Of a stretch of DNA of 64,000 nt, positions 1-10,592 are shown piece by piece. This DNA comes from Littorina saxatilis. Its lineage: Eukaryota > Mollusca > Gastropoda > Littorinimorpha > Littorinidae. The stretch covers positions 34,541,906-34,605,905 of the forward strand of contig NC_090260.1 of the NCBI RefSeq assembly GCF_037325665.1, read 5' to 3'. Both the position numbers and the translations under genes were made by a program. Under the pieces are notes generated by a model that saw only the letters and a list, made by a program, of their open reading frames with translations, searched no databases and had not been told where the DNA came from. Positions within the stretch are counted from its first letter, which is position 1; every line of letters starts with the position of its first letter.

Positions 1-67
1 AACTCACGCTGACATCGGCCAACTGGATACAAATCCAGCGCGCTACCGACTGAGCTACATCCCCGCC
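1..67 (-). mobile_element. SINE family 1, tRNA-like head (runs off the left edge)
   Basis: Reverse complement of the tRNA-like head shared by the full copies at 1049, 30617, 46408 and 53953. It carries the box-A-like TAGCTCAG. The rest of the copy lies before the window start. Confidence 0.85.
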
Positions 68-305
68 CACGAAACCCCCTTTTAAGGGTCAGTCCAAAAA
101 AGGGAAATAACCAAATTCTCACATTTCCTTTTGCATTTGATGACAACTTTTGTTCTTTCAATATACTTGTTTTTGCTAAGTGAAGACAGTCTTGATTGCT
201 ACACGGTACCATAATTTCAAACTCTGAACCTCATTACATAACTTTCTGAGCAATCTGAGAGCGTTTTCCCTTCAACTTCAGCTGGGTTTCAACAGATCGG
301 AATCC

Positions 306-425
306 CCCTTAAAGCGGCGTATGGCTGGCTGAATGGCGGGGTAAAAATGGTCATACACGTAAAAACCCACTCGTGCAAAAACATGAGTGCACTTGGAAGT
401 TTCAGCCCATGAACGAAAAAGAAAA
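306..425 (+). mobile_element. SINE family 1, 3' body fragment
   Basis: Matches the 3' third of the family (GGCGTATGGCTG, TCATACACGT, then a paired CTCGTGCAAAAA / CATGAGTG hairpin) and ends in an A/G-rich tail. The head is missing. Confidence 0.8.
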
Positions 426-429
426 AACA

Positions 430-1017
430 GATCTGAATGAATACTTTTTACACAAACGCTGACTTACAGAAAATGTGACACTGTTGTTTTGACGTCCCAT
501 TTCAAAGTAGAGGTACCCCTGTGCCGAGGTTCCCCTGCTGACGGCAAAGCTAAGCCCTGAAAGTAACATGAAAGTAACATGAAAGTAAGGAACAAGCCAC
601 AAATGAAGACTACAGAAAACGAACAATGTTCAGATCACCGTGTAAGCTGATTGCATTAGAACAGATTTATTTGTCAACAAAAGACGTTATCAGTTTTACC
701 ATACATACTGAGTCACTGTAACCGAGACACACTGCCGACAGGGATGGCCAAATTTTAACATTTAATTTGCTAGTGGGGCAAGTAACTTCAAGATAGCCAC
801 TAGTCCCCGAGAAATTGCACTCGATGTTCGAGTCTTCTTACATGCATTCAGTTGAGTTCACCAATTCCTTTCTCTTCTGAGTCCACGGTTATTTTTAACT
901 TAAACTCGGCATCGTATGCATTGTGGATGTTCAGTCAGCGAGTAATCGCCAAAGATTTGTTTTCTTCGAAGTGGAGAAAAACAGATGAGCCTTATAATAG
1001 CCTATAAAATATAGTTC
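430..1017. other. No recognisable feature
   Basis: No exon-like reading frame, RNA gene or clear repeat was recognised here. A 74-codon minus-strand open frame overlaps 402-626 but resembles nothing known and lacks coding character. Confidence 0.5.
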
Positions 1018-1620
1018 ATTGGAACCCCCTTTTCAAGACCCCCCGATTTCTTCTTCTTCTTCTTCTGCGTTCGTGGGCTGAAACTCCCACGTACACTCGT
1101 GTTTTTTGCACGAGTGGAATTTTACGTGTATGACCGTTTTTTACCCCGCCATTTAGGCAGCCATACGCCGTTTTCGGAGGAAGCATGCTGGGTATTTTCG
1201 TGTTTCTATAACCCACCGAACTCTGACATGGATTACAGGATCTTTTTTGTGCGCACTTGGTCTTGTGCTTGCGTGTACACACGGGGGTGTTCGGACACCA
1301 AGGAGAGTCTGCACACAAAGTTGACTCTGAGAAATAAATCTCTCGCCGAACGTGGGGACGAACTCACGCTGACAGCAGCCAACTGGATACAAATCCAGCG
1401 CGCTACCGACTGAGCTAAATCCCCGCCCTGACCCCCTGATTAAAGACCCCCTCCCTTTTAAGACCCTGTTTTCTCAGATTTTCTGTTCATAGCCTCTGTA
1501 AATGTTTTACCCCTTTTAACGACCACCCCCCCCCCCCCCCCCCCCCGATTAAAAACTCCCTTCTCTCTAGGACCTACTTTTCTCAGATTTTTCCCAGGTC
1601 TTAAAAGGCGGAATCCACTG
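1018..1620 (+). mobile_element. CAGTGGAACC-type MITE, split by a SINE
   Basis: Outer parts (TTGGAACCCCC... and ...GAATCCACTG followed by TA) match the complete 160-bp copy at 50841-51000. The inside contains TTTTAAGACC motifs and a long poly-C run. A family 1 SINE (1049-1428) sits inside, flanked by near-identical GACCCCC(C/T)GATT direct repeats, which look like its target-site duplication. Confidence 0.8.
1049..1428 (-). mobile_element. SINE family 1, full copy
   Basis: Read on the minus strand it runs tRNA-like head, body, hairpin-like 3' domain and a (GAA)n tail. It is near-identical to the copies at 30617 and 46408. It is inserted into the MITE at 1018-1620. Confidence 0.9.
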
Positions 1621-1666
1621 TACTCCTTTCTAAGACCTGATTTTATTCAGATTTTTGGCGGTCTTA

Positions 1667-1682
1667 TATATATATATATAAA
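1667..1682. repeat. (TA)n microsatellite
   Basis: About eight TA repeats just left of the long hairpin at 1724. Confidence 0.85.
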
Positions 1683-1723
1683 AAATAACCAAATATATTA
1701 AGTTAAAAGGGAGGTGCCATATA

Positions 1724-1899
1724 ATATAGAGGTTACAACACGAGTGGTTTTTTATATGGCTTGTATTTCAGTCAAGACCCAGCGGATGAATATCAAGGGA
1801 CTCACGAGCCTCTGGCGAGTGAGTCCCTTTGATATTCCCGCTGGGTCTTGACTGAAATACAAGCCATATACAACATCACGAGTGTTGTAACCTCTATAT
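1724..1899. repeat. 176-bp near-perfect hairpin (foldback element)
   Basis: Two arms of about 80 bp are reverse complements with a few small gaps. The left arm starts ATATAGAGGTTACAACAC and the right arm ends GTGTTGTAACCTCTATAT. They meet at GGGACTCAC / GTGAGTCCC around a short loop near 1806-1817. No protein is encoded. It may be a foldback MITE. Confidence 0.85.
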
Positions 1900-2158
1900 C
1901 CCATGAAGATCTAAAAGACAAAGCGTGACGGAAACATCAAGCTTTAGTTATGTGTTCAGATGAGGCACCTCTGCACATACCTTATTCTAAAGGCATGTCT
2001 GTTGATCTATGTCAAGTCGGTGCATAATGGTTGTCCCCGTCAGTTGAAAGCCTCTTACACGGATTTGACTGAATACCTAGTGGTTACACACGCCTCTCCT
2101 GAGATCGTGGACACCTTCATCGTCTATAGGACCTAGTGCACCGCAGAAGAGCTAGAAA

Positions 2159-2721
2159 TCAGGCATGGGAATTGAAAATTGTAAAAAAGGCTGAAAATTT
2201 ATAACTGAAGACGCGAAGCGTCAAGTCGACAGCGCGAAGTGCCTAGTCTTACTAGGGGGGTCCGGGGGCATGCCCCCCCGGAAAAAAATTCTCCAAAGAA
2301 CCCAGATGGTGCAATTTGAGCTCCAAGTTTGCCATTAAATTCTGTTTTTAGAATCAGAGTTTTTAGAACCAATTTTTGCTTTTTTTAACAAAAAAAAATA
2401 TACATGTATAATACGGTTTAAATTTGTTAAAAAAATTGATCTGTTGAGACAAACAGGAAAATGTAACTTGTAACACAATCTGTGCAATCTGGTTTACTTT
2501 CAAACATATAAGTTCAAGTAACTGAGGCGGGCGGTAGCAGTGCGTGAACAAAGTACGGAAAGTTTTCGCGGACTTTTGCGCAAAGGCAAAAGTAACCGGT
2601 GCTTTTTTTTTGTGCCTCCCCCCTTTATTTTTTCGGCAGACACTTTTGCTTTTTCGGCGGAACAAAAAAAAAAATTCGGCAGAAACCCGCCGTTCGATCG
2701 GCGGACAATTCCCATGCCTGA
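2159..2721. mobile_element. Putative non-autonomous element with 16-bp inverted repeats
   Basis: TCAGGCATGGGAATTG at 2159-2174 recurs as a perfect inverted copy at 2706-2721, bounding 563 bp. The interior holds further palindromes: GACGCGAAGCGTC near 2211 and a GC-rich GGGGGCATGCCCCC near 2265. No target-site duplication is obvious and nothing inside looks coding. This is an inference from the terminal repeats. Confidence 0.6.
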
Positions 2722-3370
2722 GAAATACTCGCAAAATGCATTAAACAGCTTGTCCAGAGAACACTCGTAGTCGATGATGTACCGATAAGGGCGTGTGTAC
2801 CGGGCACGCTGTAACTTCACATGAGCATAGTCTGAACATAGCAGTGCTGGTCGGACGGACTGGGTTTTTAACGATTGCTAGTTTGACTTTTGTTTTAGTT
2901 GAGAGCACGAGCACACACACTCAAACACATACGGCTTGTCATGTTGATCACAAGAGAGAAATAGAACAGTGAATAGAAGGAAACATAACAGATTACGTCC
3001 CCTTAATATGACGCGATGGACGACAGACGTCATGAAATCTATGAGTATGACGCTACGATGATAGTCTCGGCAGGTCGAGACTAAAACTCAGCTATAACAC
3101 TGAACGACTCTCGCGCAAGTTCTCAAAAGCGTGGTTACCCCTTGCACATCCGGTCTATAGGTACATGTGCATTTTGGAATGTCAAGGACGACAGAAAGTA
3201 GAGCCAGCTATGATGCATTTCGTGCACCTTTATTTATCCTCTATTTTATGTGTTATAAGAGTGTAATAGTTACATCATAGATGTAACAAGAGAACAATGG
3301 AAATACAAGAAATATACCTAGAGTACATTTACAGAGACAAAGAAGGGAGGTCATGGGATATATCTATATC
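2722..3370. other. No recognisable feature
   Basis: AT-rich sequence with no exon, RNA gene or repeat that could be recognised. Confidence 0.45.
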
Positions 3371-3384
3371 TATATACGGCTTGT

Positions 3385-3695
3385 GTGTGTCTGTCTGTCA
3401 CTTCGCGATGCACGGCCAAAGTTCTCGATGGATCTGCTTCAAATTTGGTGGGCATATTCAGGTAGACCCCGGACACAATCTGGTTGATGAAAATTTTTAA
3501 CACGTGCTCTCAGCGCGCAGCGCTGAACCGATTTTGGTTTTTATGGTTTTTCTGTACATCCATTCCCAGTAACTCTTCCTTATCTTCTCCAGTGTTTTGC
3601 GCGTTTATCTCCCTTCCTTCGTGTGGCGTCAATCCGGCGAAGCCGGGTATTCGGCTCTACTTCTTCCCGGCGAAGCCGGGTATTCATCTAGTATA
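3385..3695 (+). mobile_element. Probable non-autonomous repeat with CCGGCGAAGCCGG palindromes
   Basis: Begins near CTGTCTGTCACTTCGCGATG and ends with two copies of CGGCGAAGCCGGGTATTC (about 3635 and 3668), then TCTAGTATATATAT. The repeated palindrome suggests an element end. It has no coding content, and no second copy in the window confirms its borders. Confidence 0.45.
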
Positions 3696-3723
3696 TATAT
3701 ACATACACACCCTCTGCAGGCCA

Positions 3724-4450
3724 ACATCACGACTTACCTGGAATACTGAGGAGGGTGTTGTGATAGACACAGGTGGTTTTCTAGACCTGTATGGTAGTAC
3801 ACAAACACACACAGAGACCAACACAGTGACTTACCTGGAATACTGAGGAGGGTGTTGTGATAGACACGGGTGGTTTTCTAGACCTGTATGGTAGTACACA
3901 CACACCAACACAGTGACTTGCCTGGAATACTGAGAAACTGTTGTGATAGACACGGGTGGTTTTCTAGACCTGTATGGTAGTACACACACACACACACCAA
4001 CACAGCGACTTACCTGGACTACTGAGGAGGGTGTTGTGATAGATGCGGGTGGTTTTCTAGACCTGTTTGGCAGTACACAAACACACACACCAACACGGCG
4101 ACTTACCTGGAGTACTGAGGAGGGTGTTGTGATAGACACGGGTGGTTTTCTAGACCTGTAACTGTAAGGTAGTACACACACACACACACAGACCAATACA
4201 GTGACTTACCTGGAATACTGAGAAGGGTGTTGTGATAGACACGGGTGGTTTTCTAGACCTGTAAGGTAGTACACACACACCAACACAGTGACTTACCTGG
4301 AATACTGAGGAGGGTGTTGTGATAGACACGGGTGGTTTTCTAGACCTGTTTGGCAGTACACACACACACAGAAAGACACACACACACGCACCAACATGGT
4401 GACTTACCTGGAATACTGAGAAGGGTGTTGTGGTAGACGCGGGTGGTTTT
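3724..4450 (-). repeat. Tandem array of an exon-3 splice-donor unit (8 copies)
   Basis: The motif CTTACCTGG (CTTGCCTGG in one copy), a minus-strand donor CCAG|GTAAG, occurs at 3733, 3830, 3917, 4009, 4102, 4204, 4292 and 4403, about 87-111 bp apart. Each unit holds about 43 nt of exon end (coding TTRVYHNTLLSIP in the real exon), the donor, a (GT)n run and a CTAG. The copy at 4403 is continuous with the real exon. The other seven lie in the following intron and differ from the exon mostly at synonymous positions. Confidence 0.9.
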
Positions 4451-7147
4451 CTCCACATCTTTGGCTGGCACCTGCATGTAGAAGTCCAGAGAGATGTTCT
4501 TGTCGCAGTGGTTCAGGATGATGCCGAAGCAGTAGTCCACCTCGATGCTCTTGCCAAAGTCAAGGCCAAAAGTGTTCTGAAATCAAGACGGGACAAATGT
4601 GACTAGTTCTCAAAGAATAGTTCATAAGGCCAAAATTGAAAAAATTGGACCCTACACATTCTCACAGAGCTGATAATTTCTACATCAATGTTGTTCCCTG
4701 ATTCAAGGGACAATATTTCAGTTGGATCTGGATTGAACCCATAGGAATAAGGTCAAACACTTCTGACTTTATCCGCTCAGTGGGAAAACAGACGGTCCTA
4801 AGACTCCTTCGTTACAAAACTTGGATCTGACTGCTAACCGGCTATAGGTGTCAGATCAAAATGTTGTGTCAATGACTGAAGACCGAGGCCTGAGGACTCA
4901 CAGATCAAAAGCATAATTAACAATAGAGGAGAACAAATGAATTCAAAAATAAAACAGCCATTAACACAACCACAATGACCTTGCTGTTGTATTCATAAGC
5001 CCCGCTGCAGTCGATGCGAGTGCAAGGGTCAGAGTAGTTTGACCAGCAGCTCTGCTGGGCGCCGGTGTTGGTGGTCAGCTGCTGAGCAATCCTGTCCCAC
5101 ACTTGGCAAGAATCGTGTTCTGACCCCGGGGCTGCTGTGGCCAAGCTGCTCCAACCTGCAGTACAAAACACACAATAGTTTAGACCTAAACAATACCTTT
5201 TCCCCGAGTACGCTAGTACTTGGGCTCAGCAGACTTTAATTGTGTGTCTGTGTGTCTTTCTCCACTTAACAGCTTATTGCTGAGAAACTACTGGGCGCAG
5301 TTCGTTCAAAAGTTGATACACTAACTTGATAATAGGTCCGATTGATCGTATTAAAACTTCATAATGTTACCTGGGACCTAAATTCGAAATAAACCACAAA
5401 AACGACTTGGCCGTAGGAGGAATTCACACCGGCGGGGCAACACGCAGCCATTGAGCTGATAGAACAGCCGAACGCGTCACACAAAAATACGTCATGACAA
5501 AGTTACACGCAAAGCGAAAGAGACTTTGACGTCATTTACTTTTGTTCGGAATTTTCCGTCTGTTCCGAGCTTGTCAGTGAAGACCTGACGTGAGTAAGCT
5601 TACCCAAAATGTCTTTGTTCTCTATTCACATTGCAGCTGTGAAATAATCAGTCTTGTGTCTCGGTCGTGTAGGTACAGAGTTTGCTTCTGCAATCATTGT
5701 GTTCGTGTTGATGACGGCTTCATAAGACAAAATAATCAGCGAATCTATCGCGAGGAAGACGTTTATGTACAAATCACCGAACCCAACCCATTTTTTGTGT
5801 GCATTTTTCTGAAGAATAAACTGCATGTGGTTAATTTCATCCGTTTAATGCTTGTCGAAACGAGCCATAAGGCTTTAGAATAAAAGATTTCACGCATTGC
5901 TTGGCCATCTGATCACAGATGAGGTCGCAGTTTGTAGGTTGAATCTATGAATCGGCCAGAGATAGATCTGCATTTCTGGTCAGAAACCAACATTCACACC
6001 ACAGACATTCCAAACATTTATATTTATTGAGCGAGCCAGTCTGAAGAGTACTCGGGTCCAGCGCGAGCGTTTTTTATAACAAGCTGCTCAAACCTGCAGT
6101 ACAAAATACACAATAGTTTAGACCTAAACAATACCTTTTAACAAACTGCTCAAACCTAGCTGCTGTACAAAAACACAAAATAGTTTAGACCTAAGAAGCT
6201 GCTCAAACCTGCAGTACAAAACACACAATAGTTTAGACCTAAGAAGCTGCTCAAACCTGCAGGAAAAACACACAATAGTTTAGACCTAAACTACATAGTA
6301 ATGAGCGTATAGTAATGATTACACTGTATTGAAGATGAGACTAAAAGGTAAGGTTAAACACAAGCACAAAGTAGAGAGTACGTACTGAAGCAAGAGACTG
6401 TTCACTGTGATAGCTGAATGCAGACTGCTGCAGAGACCAAGCTGAGACTGGCTGTGTGGCCAGGCAATATAAATAACCATGACTAGTAAGCAGATATCAC
6501 TACAGTTAGCACTCAAGACTACTGTATAGTACGTGCTACTTAATTGGTGCAAATGCAATTTCAAACCAGTATATCGATAAACTTGTAAACTTTTGCAAGC
6601 CTGGTGAGAAAACAACAGGAGCCCCAGCCCCCCACCCCCACCCCACGGTTCTTAGTCTTTCAAAAAGGAGAGCAGCTAAAAGGAAACGAAAAGAAAATCC
6701 TTGATGCACACGACACATTCTACTAAAATTCAACAAGGAAGGCAAGAAGAAAGTAAAACTAACAGACAACATAAATAATGCAATACAGAAAACAAAACCT
6801 GATGAACTAGAATTATGCCAGGCATGACTATCGATTGCATTCAAACAGAATGTCATCTGATCAACTCGCGAACCAAATGGCATTCATAAAATGTCAACGG
6901 CACGCATTCATGTTGCACGATCGAGACTCAACAACTAAATAGTCTAATAGACCCGCGATCAACAGAAGACGAAAACCCGTTCATTCCGCCTCTGAGGGAA
7001 CTACACACTAAAAACCAACAGCAGTAAACCGCCTGATCACTTCGAATAAATGCATGCGCATTCAACGTGATAATCAGTTGTATTTTACACGATGAATACT
7101 TCACCTGTGATGATCAGCAAGGGACACAAAAGCACTAGGTTCGCCAT
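4408..7147 (-). CDS. Unidentified secreted cysteine-containing protein, 5' part (three exons)
   Basis: I do not recognise the family. Coding exons on the minus strand are 7147-7105, 5155-4980 and 4576-4408 (43, 176 and 169 nt), all with GT-AG borders and matching phases, giving 129 codons plus 1 nt. The start is ATG at 7147 in an AAAATGG context. The protein begins with a hydrophobic signal peptide (MANLVLLCPLLIITG) that probably ends near residue 21-22. Next comes a Cys-containing segment (DSCQVWDRIAQQL, CWSNYSDPCTRIDCSG), then FGLDFGKSIEVDYCFGI, LNHCDKNISLDFYMQVP and EKTTRVYH. The spaced cysteines and NYS/NIS sequons suggest a secreted or extracellular protein. No further exon was found between 1 and 4400, so the 3' part is off the window or unrecognised. 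Its exon-2 acceptor and exon-3 donor are each tandemly amplified in neighbouring introns. Confidence 0.75.
5156..6075. other. Intron 1 of the secreted-protein gene, proximal part
   Basis: Unique-looking intronic sequence. The 97-codon plus-strand open frame at 5590-5883 has no recognisable features and is taken as chance. Confidence 0.5.
6079..6293 (-). repeat. Tandem copies of the exon-2 splice-acceptor region (4 copies)
   Basis: AAGCTGCTCAAACCTGCAGT and the following CACAATAGTTTAGACCTAA recur at about 6081, 6141, 6196 and 6244. They match 5146-5200, where the same sequence is the real acceptor and first bases of exon 2. In gene sense each reads ...TTGTACTGCAG|GTTTGAGCAGCTT. They lie upstream of the real exon, in intron 1, and act as potential decoy acceptors. 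Confidence 0.85.
6300..7104. other. Rest of intron 1, no feature seen
   Basis: AT-rich intronic sequence without a recognisable repeat or exon. Confidence 0.5.
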
Positions 7148-7290
7148 TTTCGTTCTGGTTTGTTATGGAGTGCTGGGCTAAAGTGCGCCTCGACTTGTGA
7201 TTGGCTGAAATAAATTAATGTCGTCACTGCCTGCGCAGAGACTGAAAGTGGGACCAACAAACTCCTACGCACAACTCATCTGCTAACTAA
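7148..7290 (-). promoter_or_regulatory. Probable promoter of the secreted-protein gene
   Basis: Immediately upstream of the ATG at 7147. An inverted CCAAT box (ATTGGC at 7200-7205) lies about 55 bp from the start codon. No TATA box is clear. This is inference. Confidence 0.4.
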
Positions 7291-7291
7291 T

Positions 7292-7990
7292 ATTGTAATT
7301 CAATCAAGTTTGTGTTTTAATGAAACAGATCCTGTGATTGGTCAGAATGCCCCAACTCATTAAAAATTACCGGTCATTAATTGTCGATAACCACTCGCTA
7401 AAAAATCCATTAACAACCTGCTGGCGAGGCGCATTGATACAGCCTCAACTAGTCTCGGTTAGCTTTGAGGGTCATTTTACAAGTAGGAAATATGAAGGCC
7501 AACGAAATACCGAGACCATAAGGTATGCGAAGTGATGACGTCGAATACGTGACGAAAGTTGATGCATGAATTCTTCGGGACTACGTCAGTCAATTCCAAA
7601 GATCGCTTTTGTAATGAAAAGAATTTGTTTTAGAGTTTGCTGTCCAGAAACCCGTCAAAAAAGAAGGGAAAATGTGTGTGAAAGAAAACAAAACAGGAGC
7701 AGAGTGATAAGATACCCGGCCTTGCAGCTCTGCTTGGCAGCTTGCAGGTAGGTGGACTGAAAGTAGTGTGTGAACAGAACAGAACCAATTCTGTCTGTTT
7801 ACAACTGCATGAAAGCAGGAAAGAGATCGTCATCAGATTGAATTACAATAACATTAACATGCTTCCATTTGAAACTTCTCGGTCTTCATCGTGGATTGAC
7901 GCCCTCCCAAAGTCTCAGTAATTGAAGCCCTCCGTCGCTTCGCTCCGTCGGGCTTCAATTAGCTTTTGTCGGGCGTCAATTAATGTGTAA
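7292..7990 (+). repeat. Copy 1 of a tandem-duplicated ~700-bp unit
   Basis: Begins ATTGTAATTCAATCAAG, and the same sequence restarts at 7991. It is highly similar to copy 2 over its whole length. Its terminal palindrome (7855-7985) is shortened compared with copy 2. No coding content. Confidence 0.9.
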
Positions 7991-8364
7991 TTGTAATTCA
8001 ATCAAGTTTGCGTTCTAATGAAACAGATCCTGTGATTGTTCAGAATGTCCCAACTCATTAAAAATTACCGGTGACTAATTGTCGATAGCCACTCGCTAAA
8101 AAATCCATTAACAACCTGCTGGCGAGGCGCATTGATACCGCCTGACTAGTCTCGGTTAGCTTTGAGGGTCATTTTACAAGTGGGAAATATGAAGGCCAAC
8201 GAAATACCGAGACCATAAGGTATGCGAAGTGATGACGTCGAATACGTGACGTAAGTTGATGCATGAATTCTTCCGGACTACGTCAGTCAATTCCAAAGAT
8301 CGCTTTTGTGATGAAAGAATTATATTTTAGAGTTTGGTGTCCAGAAACCCGTCAAAAAAGAAGG

Positions 8365-10200
8365 CTGTGCTTGTCGATGGCCAGAGATCAGCCCCAGCCC
8401 CCTTTGTTTTCGGTCTCCCTCAAGGCTCTGTACTTGGCCCCGTCCTCTTCATTATGTATACCAAACCCTTGTCTGCCCTCATTCAAAATCATTCCGTTTC
8501 AAACCAGTCTTTTGCTGATGATACCCAGTTGTATAAGCCTAGTTCCCCCGCAGAGACACATGCCGCCATCCAGACCATTCAGACCTGTATCTTAGATGTT
8601 AAGTCATGGATGGTAGAAAATAAGTTAAAACTGACTAAATGATGATAAGACAGAGGCACTTCTGTGCATGAAAAAGTCCACTAAGTTCCCAAATTCTCAA
8701 CCTTCGTCTGTCCAAGTAGGAAATACCGACATCTCTTTCTCTTCTTCAGCTAGAAACCTCGGCTTCACCATCTCCTCAGACATGACACTCAACAAGCACA
8801 TCTCCAACATCTGTAGGTCCGCATACTTTGAACTCCGCAAGATCGCAACCATCCGCCATACACTGTCCGTTCAAACTACACACAAGTAGTCTGCTCTCTT
8901 GTTCTTTCTAAACTTGACTACTGTAACTCTCTTCTCTCTGGCTGTCCACTCTACCTCCTGCACAAACTACAGAAAGTTCAAAATTCTGCAGCACGCCTGA
9001 TCCTCAAAGCACGAAAAAAAGATCATGTCACACCACTTCGCCGCACACTCCACTGGTTACCCATCCAAGCCCGCATTGAATACAAACTGTCCACTCTCTG
9101 CTTTCACTTCTTCTCTGCCTCGTCTCCTGCTTATTTCTCTGAACTTCTCACTGTATACACTCCTGCTAGACAACTCCGCTCCTCTTCTGATAGCCGCACC
9201 CTAGTCATCCCACCCACAAAATCAAAAGCATATGGACAACGCACTTTTGCATTTTGCGCATCTACTCAATGGAACTCTCTCCCCTCTCACATTCGCCACT
9301 CTCAGTCAGTACAGTCATTCAAGCGAGCACTCAAAACTCACCTCTTCCAGAAACACAACTCCTAAAGTCGCAACATTTTGCCATCCTGTTCTGTAACGGT
9401 TCCATCTCTATTCAGCTTGTTATTTTGTCTTTTGTTTTAAATTATTATAAATATAATTTTTCACTGCAGTAGTCCTTTAACTTTAACCCTTAGCTGTAAG
9501 CTAGATATGCACAAGTCATGTCGGTGCCACATAATGCTGACACACATGTTCCTGTGCATAGTTTATGGATAACGTGTAGTTGGGAAGTTAAGAGTAGAAA
9601 TAATTAGTATTTAGTGTAGGAGGAGGGTTGGGGGTGGGTAGGGAGGGGGTGGGCATGGTTTACTTTGAGCAGGTCGGTTTCAGTTTTAATAAACAATTCT
9701 AGATAATTGTGTATCTTATATTTGAGTCTTTCGTGTTTTAGACATTGATGCATTTAATAGTTTTAACGAGTTGCCTTTTGTTTTATCATTCTGGTGTTTA
9801 TCTAGATGTGCTGTGTATCTTATAAGAAGTTCTTAAAAGTTCGAAGTTATTTTAGCATATAGGTTTTTTTATGGTCTTAACAGTTAAATATGTATTACGT
9901 TATCATTAAGATTCATGCTTTGTTAGTACTAAGCAGTTGTTTTAATCAGTCTGGTTTTCTCTTGTTTTCATCTTATGAACATTTTAAATGTTAGACTAAC
10001 TTATTGTCTTGTACAGAATAACAACTGTGTGAATGGTGCTATACTGAATGAAAGAGTGTGACATGAAGTTCTTGTACATCATTGCAAAGAGTGTGAATGA
10101 CGTTTTAGTTTAGATGTCAAGCGCTTAGAGCAAGCCTTTTTAACGAAAGTTTTTGATTTAGCGCTATATAAATGTTCTTTATATTATTATTATTATTATT
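8365..10200 (+). mobile_element. 5'-truncated LINE (CR1/L2-like), non-LTR retrotransposon
   Basis: Encodes the end of a reverse transcriptase: GLPQGSVLGP near 8412-8441, FADDTQLY near 8511-8534, then KSWMVENKLKLTK. The reading frame shifts after 8640 and the downstream part has stops, for example after 8886. Later segments in other frames read [12 protein letters not shown]-like, [14 protein letters not shown] and a terminal [10 protein letters not shown] / [10 protein letters not shown] typical of CR1/L2-like proteins. There is no endonuclease domain. The 3' end is GCGCTATATAAATG plus (ATT)n. It is a dead copy, and no target-site duplication is visible against the empty copy 1. Confidence 0.9.
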
Positions 10201-10388
10201 AAATGTGTGTGAAAGAAAACAAAACAGGAGCAGAGTGATACGATAGGAATACAGAGACATATTTCTTGGGACTTGACCCTTGCAGGTAGGTGGACTGAAA
10301 GTAGTGTGTGAACAGAACAGAACCAATTCTGTCTGTTTACAACCGCATGAAAGCAGGAAAGAGATCGTCGTCAGATTGAATTACAATA

Positions 10389-10553
10389 ACATTAACATGC
10401 TTCCATGATTTGAAACTTCTCGGTCTTCATCGTGGATTGACGCCCTCCCGAAGTCTAATTGAAGCCCTCCGTCGCTTCGCTCCGTCGGGCTTCAATTACG
10501 GGCGTCAATCCCCGATGAAGACCTCGAAGTTTCAAATGGAAGCATGTTAATGT
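10389..10553. repeat. 165-bp imperfect palindrome at the end of copy 2
   Basis: ACATTAACATGCTTCCA at the left pairs with TGGAAGCATGTTAATGT at the right. The arms continue through GAAACTTC..GGTCTTCATCG..GGATTGACGCCC and meet at GAAGCCCTCCG / CGTCGGGCTTC. It may be the terminal hairpin of a foldback element. Confidence 0.85.
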
Positions 10554-10592
10554 GTAATTACTTTTGCAGAGACCACTAAACACCACTAATAA

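Larger units (their letters stand above)
7991..10560 (+). repeat. Copy 2 of the ~700-bp unit, split by a LINE
   Basis: Parts 7991-8364 and 10201-10560 align with copy 1 (7292-7990). The break falls after GTCAAAAAAGAAGG, and the sequence resumes at AAATGTGTGTGAAAG. The 1.8-kb interruption is the LINE at 8365-10200. Confidence 0.9.

Noticed and set aside
3831-4196. 121-codon minus-strand frame through the donor array
   Set aside because: Made of (GT)n and repeat units; no start context and no conserved content beyond the copied exon end.
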